A stretch of 64,000 nt of DNA, taken from Anthoceros angustus (Eukaryota; Streptophyta; Anthocerotopsida; Anthocerotales; Anthocerotaceae). The stretch is from positions 248,001 to 312,000 of the forward strand of contig MU008185.1 in the NCBI GenBank assembly GCA_010909165.1, read 5' to 3'. Positions within the stretch are counted from its first letter, which is position 1, and every line of letters starts with the position of its first letter. Below the pieces are notes generated by a model, which worked only from the letters and a program-made list of their open reading frames with translations, did not search any database and had not been told where the DNA came from. A program made the translations under genes and the position numbers. Positions 58,401 to 64,000 of this stretch are shown here, piece by piece.

Positions 58401-58830
58401 GAGGCGGAGGCGAGTCGCCCGCCTGAGGAAAGGGGCAGTGGCCTCCCCGGCGGAGGCCGCAGCGGCTGGGTGCCCGGCGGCGGGGAGGGCACGCCTCCCC
58501 ATGGAGAAGGAGTCGGGCGGGCAGAGGCGCCCCCGGCGATGGAGGCGGCAGGCGGCGGGGCGTGGAGGCGCAGCGGGGAGGCCGCCTCCCCATGGCCATG
58601 GAGGCGGGGGCGTGGAGGCGAGCCGCCTCAAGGAAAGGGGCGGGGCGCCTCCCCGGCGATGGAGGCGGCGGTGGCGCGGGGAACCTGCAATGGGCGGGGA
58701 GGGCACCGCCTCCCCATGGTGATGGACGTGGAGGTGGGCCGGAGCGAGGAGCCACGGTGAGGAGACGTGGGAGGGCAGTTGCCTCCCCACGCGATGGCGG
58801 GGAGGCACGCCTCCCCATGGCGAGGGGAGA
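55490..58830. repeat. 3.3-kb array built on GCCTCCCCATGG units
   Basis: Dozens of copies of GCCTCCCCATGG, often as CCTCCCCATGGAGAAGGAG or CCTCCCCATGGCCATGGCGA, separated by GGAGGCGG-type spacers. Higher-order units of a few hundred bases recur; for example the block near 56.8 kb recurs near 57.6 kb, and that near 57.1 recurs near 57.9. The palindrome CCATGG keeps its spacing. Long ORFs exist on both strands (up to 1062 codons) only because the repeats lack stops. Confidence 0.9.
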
Positions 58831-59239
58831 GGGAGCGGAGCATTGCGCATTGGAGGAGGAAGGCAACCCCGCTTTGGGGACGACGGGTCGCTGAGGACGA
58901 GGGCGATTGCCGCCGAGGCCGAGGCCGAGGGGAGGAGGAGGAGGATGGGCTGCCTCACGCCGGGCCGCCGGAGGCCGAGCTCGGCATGGCGGTGGCGGTG
59001 GCGGTGGCGGAGGCCGCCATGCCCGACCCCGAGGTCGGCCATGGTGGCGGGAGGGCGATCGCCGCCGCCGAGACCGAGGCCGACGGAGGGCCCGGCGATG
59101 GCGGGATCGAGGCGGGATGCGGAAGGCGTGGAGGCGGGGCGGGGAGGCACGCCTCCCCATGGAGACGGAGGCGGCGGGGCGGGCGGCGGCGATCTCAGGG
59201 AGTGGACCGAGCGCGCCACCGCTTGAGGAAGGCCGTGTA

Positions 59240-61200
59240 TGGGAGGAATAACCGCCCATCGGTGGCGCCATCTCGACGTGGAACGGAAGCAGCAGATTAG
59301 GCGGAGGCTCGGGCGCGGGGAGGAGGAGCGGAGGCGGACGGCGAGCTCACGGCGGTGGAGGCGGAGGCGAGCCGCCTCCCCATGGCCATGGAGGCGGAGG
59401 CGGAGGCGGAGGAGGAGGTGGGAGCAACCTGTGACGGTGGCGGAGCGGAGGCCATGTCGGAAGAAGATGGAGAGCGGAGTGCGCCCAACCCCAACTCCGC
59501 GGAGGGCGAGCACAAGGGGAGGAAGCGCGATTACGAGGAGTCGGACACGGTCCGGCGGAAGCGCCGCGGCCAAGGCGGGTGCCTCCGACGCCCAATGCCC
59601 GGACGCGGCTTGAGGACGGGCGGAGGGCGATTGCCGCCGAGGCCGAGGAGGAGGAGGCTGCCTCACGCGCCGGGCCCGAGCCGAGGCCGAGCTCGGCATG
59701 GCGGTGGCGGAGGCGAGTCGCCCGCCTCCGCCCAATGCCCGACCCCGAGGTCGGCCATGGTGGCGGGAGGGCGGCGATCGCCGCCGAGACCGAGGCCGAC
59801 GGAGGGCCCGCGATGGCGGGATCGAGGCGGGATGCGGGCGTGGAGGCGGCGGCGGGGCGGAGGCGGAGGCGGCGGGCGGCAGCGGCGGCGGGCGGCGATC
59901 TCAGGGAGTGGACCGAGCGCGCCATCCGGTTGAGGAAGGCCGTATGGGAGGAATAACCAGTTCCATCGGTGGCGCCATCTCGACGTGGAACGGAAGCAGC
60001 AGATTAGGCGGAGGCTCGGGCGCGGGCGGCGGAGGAGGAGCGGAGGCGGCGGGGCGCGGGCGGCAGGCGGCGGTGGAGGAGATCCGGCACAGAGGAGGAG
60101 GAGGAGGAGGAGGAGGAGGAGGGTGGGAGCAACTCCGCTGGCGGTGGCGGAGCGGAGGCCATGTCGGAAGAAGATGGAGAGCGGAGTGCGCCCAACCCCA
60201 ACTCCGCGGAGGGCGAGCACAAGGGGGAGGAAGCGCGACTACGAGGAGTCGGACACGGTGTCCGAAGTGGAAGCGCGGCGGCCAAGGCGGGTGCCTCCGA
60301 CGCCCAATGCCCGGACGCGGCTTGAGGACGGGCGGAGGGCGATTGCCGCCGAGGCCGAGGGGAGGAGCGGAGGCGGGTGCCTCACGCGCCGGGCCCGAGC
60401 CGAGGCCGAGCTCGGCATGGCGGTGGCGGAGGCCATGTCCGCCGCCGCCATGCCCGACCCCGAGGTCGGCCATGGTGGCGGGAGGGCGGCGATCGCCGCC
60501 GAGACCGAGGCCGACGGAGGGCCCGCGATGGCGGGATCGAGGGCGGGATGCGGGCGTGGAGGCGGCGGTGGCGGAGCGGAGGCGGAGGCCATGGTGGCGG
60601 AGGCGGCGATCTCAGGGAGTGGACCGAGCGCGCCAGTCCGGTTGAGGAAGGCAGTTTATGGGAGGAATAACCAGTTCCATCGGTGGCGGCATCTCGACGT
60701 GGAGCGGAAGCAGCAGATTAGGCGGAGGCTCGGGAGGCAGGGCTGCGGAGGGGAGGAGCGGGAGGCGCTGCTGCGCGAGCTCACGGCGGTGGAGGGCAGC
60801 ATCCGGCGGCACACCGTAGGAGGAGGAGGAGGAGGAGGAGGGGTGGGAGCAACTGCAGCTGACGGTGGCGGAGCGGAGGCCATGTCGGAAGAAGATGGAG
60901 AGCGGAGTGCAGCTCCAACCCCAACTCCGCGGAGGGCGAGCACAAGGGGGAGGAAGCGCGACTACGAGGAGTCGGACACGGTGTCCGAAGTGGAAGCGCG
61001 GCGGCCAAGGCGGGTGCCTCCGACGCCCAATGCCCGGACGCGGCCTGCTGGAGGCGGGGACGCGGCCAACCGGGACAGGAGAGCGATGAGCCGCGGAATG
61101 CTCGACGCCGTCGAGGCCATGGAGGGCACAATTAAGGTTCTCCGGCAGATGATCAAGCGCATGGAGGACGAGGGAAGTAGGCGGCGTCGTCATCCCTTGT
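59240..61200 (+). repeat. ~710-bp tandem repeat, three copies
   Basis: Copies begin at about 59240, 59947 and 60660 with GAGGAATAACC, then CATCTCGACGTGGA and AGCAGCAGATTAGGCGGAGG. The first two copies carry a Gly/Arg-rich insertion. The third is the most complete and ends in a unique coiled-coil tail. Confidence 0.9.
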
Positions 61201-61223
61201 GCTCGAGTTGCATCACCAGTTAG
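59985..61223 (+). CDS. Basic repeat-containing ORF with C-terminal coiled coil (transposon accessory protein candidate)
   Basis: A 412-codon frame spanning two of the ~710-bp repeats. Each repeat encodes HLDVERKQQIRRRLGR and ASTRGRKRDYEESDTVSEVE then ARRPRRVPPTPNARTR. The end (SRGMLDAVEAMEGTIKVLRQ then MIKRMEDEGS) forms heptads. The last third (from about 60660, YGRNNQFHRWRHLDVERKQQ) looks like the real conserved protein; the Gly-rich part is likely repeat read-through. By position near a terminus it could bind element ends, as TNPA does in CACTA elements, but that is inference. Confidence 0.4.
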   Translation: MERKQQIRRRLGRGRRRRSGGGGARAAGGGGGDPAQRRRRRRRRRRVGATPLAVAERRPCRKKMESGVRPTPTPRRASTRGRKRDYEESDTVSEVEARRPRRVPPTPNARTRLEDGRRAIAAEAEGRSGGGCLTRRARAEAELGMAVAEAMSAAAMPDPEVGHGGGRAAIAAETEADGGPAMAGSRAGCGRGGGGGGAEAEAMVAEAAISGSGPSAPVRLRKAVYGRNNQFHRWRHLDVERKQQIRRRLGRQGCGGEEREALLRELTAVEGSIRRHTVGGGGGGGGVGATAADGGGAEAMSEEDGERSAAPTPTPRRASTRGRKRDYEESDTVSEVEARRPRRVPPTPNARTRPAGGGDAANRDRRAMSRGMLDAVEAMEGTIKVLRQMIKRMEDEGSRRRRHPLCSSCITS

Positions 61224-61239
61224 GTTTTTGCATAGGGGT

Positions 61240-61930
61240 CAAGCATGCGCCTTAGGAAGGCCGCAGGAGATAGGGTTGATGCTAGCCGCAATTTTGCGAT
61301 GTGAGCGTGGACATCCTTTTGATCAATGCAATGGCACTTCACCGTGAAATTTGGCTCTTTGCACGCAAAGATGAACATTCTTGGCGAGGTTGTTGCTGTA
61401 TGGGAGGAGGAGGTGGTGGGTCGCCATCCCTCTTCCTGCTTCGAGCCGCATCGTGCTTCTTCTTGTTTGAAAGAGGATCGTGGCTCTCATTGTTTCCAGA
61501 TCGTGGGTTCCTTAAGGAATACACGGTCCCAAAGTCCATAGTCAAGACGAGGAAGCGGCCGTGGGCTGTGCATGGTTCGCAAACCATGGCGCCGCCGCCG
61601 CCGCCGCCGTCATTACTGCGATACCCATGCCGGTGTGTAGGGTTTGACAATCAATGGAGCGCAGCAATGCCACGTTAGGGTTTGGTGGCCATTGATTCCT
61701 CAAGAAAACTTAATGGCACAAGGTAGTGCGGAAACATTCAAAACATAGTGTCCGTCTCTTTGTTTTCAAAAGGTGAAAGCACAAAATTTTCAAGGACACC
61801 CGCTTCGAGGACATTGTGTGTGTCCCTTTGGTGCTTGGCCGCTCTTGGTTAGGGCGCCAAAGCGCCATGTGGCCATGTGCTGTGAAAAAGAAACCGTACT
61901 GGAATGTACGGTATATTCCTCAAGATCCCC
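61240..61930. other. Unique sequence near the right end of the giant element
   Basis: Short ORFs without motifs and a (CCG)n run at about 61585-61605. No supported gene. Confidence 0.35.
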
Positions 61931-61934
61931 ACGC

Positions 61935-62334
61935 CTTGCATGGGTTTCGCGAAAAAAAAAATGTCCCATCCCCTCTGTCCCCTTTGGTATGCCATACTAG
62001 CGCTCTCTCAAAGCAACATCAAAAAACCTCTACCTATCATAAAGGAAAAAGCTTAGCTTAAGAGTCTTCAATCACACCTAAAAGTCTATTGTTCTCTGAA
62101 ATAATGGATTCTTTTTCTTTCTTTTAATTGTTTTAGTAAAAATTAGAAATCCCATTTAGGAGGTGAAACTAACATGAATGTATGTTTCAAAAGGTCCCAA
62201 TTATCATTTAGGGAAAAGTCCCATTTATTACATTGTAAACTAAATGGAGTTGGATGGGAGGTCCCATTTAGAGAGAAATCCCATTTATAGAGTTCCCAAT
62301 TAGGGAGGGCCGACTGTAGTGAGGAAGCAATCTG
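61935..62334 (-). repeat. Right terminal inverted repeat region with subterminal motif cluster
   Basis: Inverted partner of 36473-36750. It contains at least six copies, in both orientations, of TCCCATTTA or close variants (near 62150, 62195, 62219, 62262, 62279 and 62294). Such clusters are typical of transposase-binding subterminal regions. It ends in GACTGTAGTG (CACTACAGTC reversed). Confidence 0.65.
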
Positions 62335-62637
62335 AGAAAGCATGCGCAATCTTTGGAAGCAATATGAGAAAGCAACCTTTGGACTACATATGGAGACCCG
62401 GACGGAGTCTTGACACCGACGGTGACCTAGTTGAGCACTAAACAGTCACTTGCAGAAGATATGCATATGCTTGTTGCGGATCATCCCGACCCACATGCAG
62501 AACAACTTCGTAGGACATCTTTTCAGCATGATTGATGCCTTCAAGTTTGCAATTCCGAATCATGGCAGAAGGCTTGGCAGAATGCTTCACTTACTGCAAA
62601 GTGGGAAGAAAACGATATCGGTCTAAGTAATGACATA

Positions 62638-63990
62638 ATCAGCATGCCTTTTCACGATTGCTGGTACCTTGGAATCCTCGGTTTGGATAAGTACAGGGGC
62701 TCCGAGGCTCTTTTTGTCCTGGTGGCAACATATTATTGGAAGTTGTTTTCGAGACGGCGGACCGTGTTCGCCGTACTTTGAACTTGAGAATTTCTGGTCT
62801 TGGTAATGACATTGTTGCACCACTTGTGGCTGCAAAGGAGTTTCTCAATAGGCTAGAGGTTGATGCGGTCGTTCCTCGAGCCTTCTGGCTTAGAAAGGAT
62901 CCTGGTAGGAAGCGCATATTGATTATGACTTTTCACTCTATGGATCATGCCTCCAGGTTATGAAGGCTAGATCTATGTTACAGATAACTCAGTTATATAT
63001 CAGTGAGGATCTTATCCATGCAATGGAAGACTAAGAAGGAGAAGTGGCTTTCTTCGTGGAGATGAATGGGTGATGTTTGGCCCTCATTCATGCAATTTCG
63101 ACATAATTGAAGATTATTTATCTTATTTAAATTTTATCTTTATATTAGTTCAGACTATTTTACCACAATCTATGTAGTTATTGTATTTCAATCCCATGAC
63201 GAAAATTCGTCCTTAGTGGAGTTAAATAAAATTCTTCTTCTTGAGGGCCCAAAAGTCTGACCAATCTAACAAGTCAATTGCACGCCTTGTGGCCCTTCCA
63301 ACTCATGATCAGCATGCCTTTTCACGATTGTCGGTACCTTGGAATCCTCGGTTTGGATAAGTACAGGGGCTCCGAGGCTCTTTTTGTCCTGGTGGCAACA
63401 TATTATTGGAAGTTGTTTTGAGGCGGACCGTGTTCGTGTTCGTGCTGAACTTGAGAATTTCTGGTCTTGGTAATGACATTGTTGCACCACTTGTGGCTGC
63501 AAAGGAGTTTCTCAATAGGCTAGAGGTTGATGCGGTCGTTCCTCGAGCCTTCTGGCTTAGAAAGGATCCTGGTAGGAAGCGCATATTGATTATGACTTTT
63601 CACTCTATGGATCATGCCTCCAGGTTATGAAGGCTAGATCTATGTTACAGATAACTCAGTTATATATCAGTGAGGATCTTATCCATGCAATGGAAGACTA
63701 AGAAGGAGAAGTGGCTTTCTTTCGTGGAGATGAATGGGTGATGTTTGGCCCTCATTCATGCAATTTCAGTGACACTGTTGAAGATTATTTATCTTATTTA
63801 AATTTTATCTTTATATTAGTTCAGACTATTTTACCACAATCTATGTAGTTATTGTATTTCAATCCCATGACGAAAATTCGTCCTTAGTGGAGTTAAATAA
63901 AATTCTTCTTCTTCGGGGGCCCAAAAGCTGCTACAGCCAATCTAACAAGTCAATTGCACGCCTTGTGGCCCTTCCAACTCATGATACAGG
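62638..63990 (+). mobile_element. Two tandem copies (~670 bp) of a LINE-like 3' part with ORF1 fragment
   Basis: Copies run about 62638-63307 and 63308-63985. Each encodes LRISGLGNDIVAPLVAAKEF, LNRLEVDAVVPRAFWLRKDP and ILIMTFHSMDHASRL. This resembles the RRM-like segment of L1-type ORF1 proteins and is then interrupted by stops. Each ends with TTAAATAAAATTCTTCTTCTT-like sequence and a shared GGCCCTTCCAACTCATGAT. The two copies differ by a few substitutions and short indels, including loss of six bases within the ORF. A similar AATAAAATTCTTCTTCTT tail occurs near 29455. Confidence 0.7.
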
Positions 63991-64000
63991 AGATATTTAG

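Larger units (their letters stand above)
36473..62334. mobile_element. Putative giant TIR DNA transposon (~25.9 kb)
   Basis: The ends are inverted copies. The left reads CTACAGTCCACCCCCCCTAA then ATGGGA. The reverse complement of the right reads CACTACAGTCGGCCCTCCCT then AATTGGGA. A second matching block, TATGGCATACCAAAG then GGACAGAGGGGA and a T-run, lies 210-270 bases inside the left end and 320-390 bases inside the right end, inverted and in the same order. Base composition changes abruptly inside (extreme GC or CT richness). The interior encodes a DDE transposase-like protein, a basic coiled-coil ORF and many tandem arrays. The right tip CACTA suggests a CACTA-like superfamily, although the transposase is of integrase-core type. 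No matching target-site duplication is visible. The element is old, nested or chimeric. Confidence 0.6.

Noticed and set aside
55534-58722. 1062-codon plus-strand ORF and long minus-strand ORFs in the CCATGG array
   Set aside because: Open in several frames on both strands because the repeat lacks stop codons; Gly/Arg/Pro/Ala-only composition and no domain.
36465-62345. Target-site duplication for the giant element
   Set aside because: Flanking triplets on the two sides do not match for any reasonable boundary choice, so none is claimed.

Overview
The window is nuclear DNA from a land plant, most likely a fern or another seed-free vascular plant. Reasons: spliced plastid- and chromatin-type plant genes, a PPR-DYW RNA-editing factor with the 'KP'-type C-terminus (known from hornworts, lycophytes and ferns), plant LINE remnants, and a very repeat-rich right half. 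The species assignment is inference.

Layout. 0-3.3 kb: a decayed LINE reverse transcriptase and AT-rich repeat DNA. 3.4-35.1 kb is the gene-bearing part: a large PPR-DYW:KP editing factor (-), an 18-exon bacterial-type citramalate synthase (-), a bromodomain protein with a lysine/glutamate-rich tail (-), an EDS5-like MATE transporter (-), an R3H-SUZ protein (-) head-to-head with a degraded RNA polymerase I/III subunit AC19 gene (+), a broken dispersed copy of the PPR gene (+), a secreted plant natriuretic peptide/EG45-like protein (-), and a 1361-residue protein joining an N-terminal helical domain, a U-box and two copies of a leucine-rich-repeat module (-). I rebuilt the exon models of the citramalate synthase, bromodomain, PNP and U-box genes by eye. 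Each gives one continuous frame with GT-AG junctions, plus one GC-AG.

36.5-62.3 kb looks like one very large DNA transposon of about 25.9 kb. Its ends are imperfect inverted repeats, CACTA-like at the right end, with many subterminal TCCCATTTA-type motifs. Inside are a decayed or intron-split DDE 'integrase core' transposase on the minus strand (about 41.4-42.2 kb), a basic coiled-coil ORF near the right end, several unrecognised minus-strand ORF pieces, and tandem arrays with periods from tens of bases to about 1 kb. These include a GC-rich (GGCGAGGCG)-type minisatellite and a 3.3 kb array built on GCCTCCCCATGG. Most long ORFs in these arrays are compositional artefacts.

62.6-64.0 kb: two tandem copies of the 3' part of a LINE-like element with an ORF1-like fragment.

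No operon-like functional link is expected between neighbours. The PPR factor, citramalate synthase and MATE transporter would act in organelles. The bromodomain and AC19 proteins are nuclear, and the PNP-like protein is secreted.
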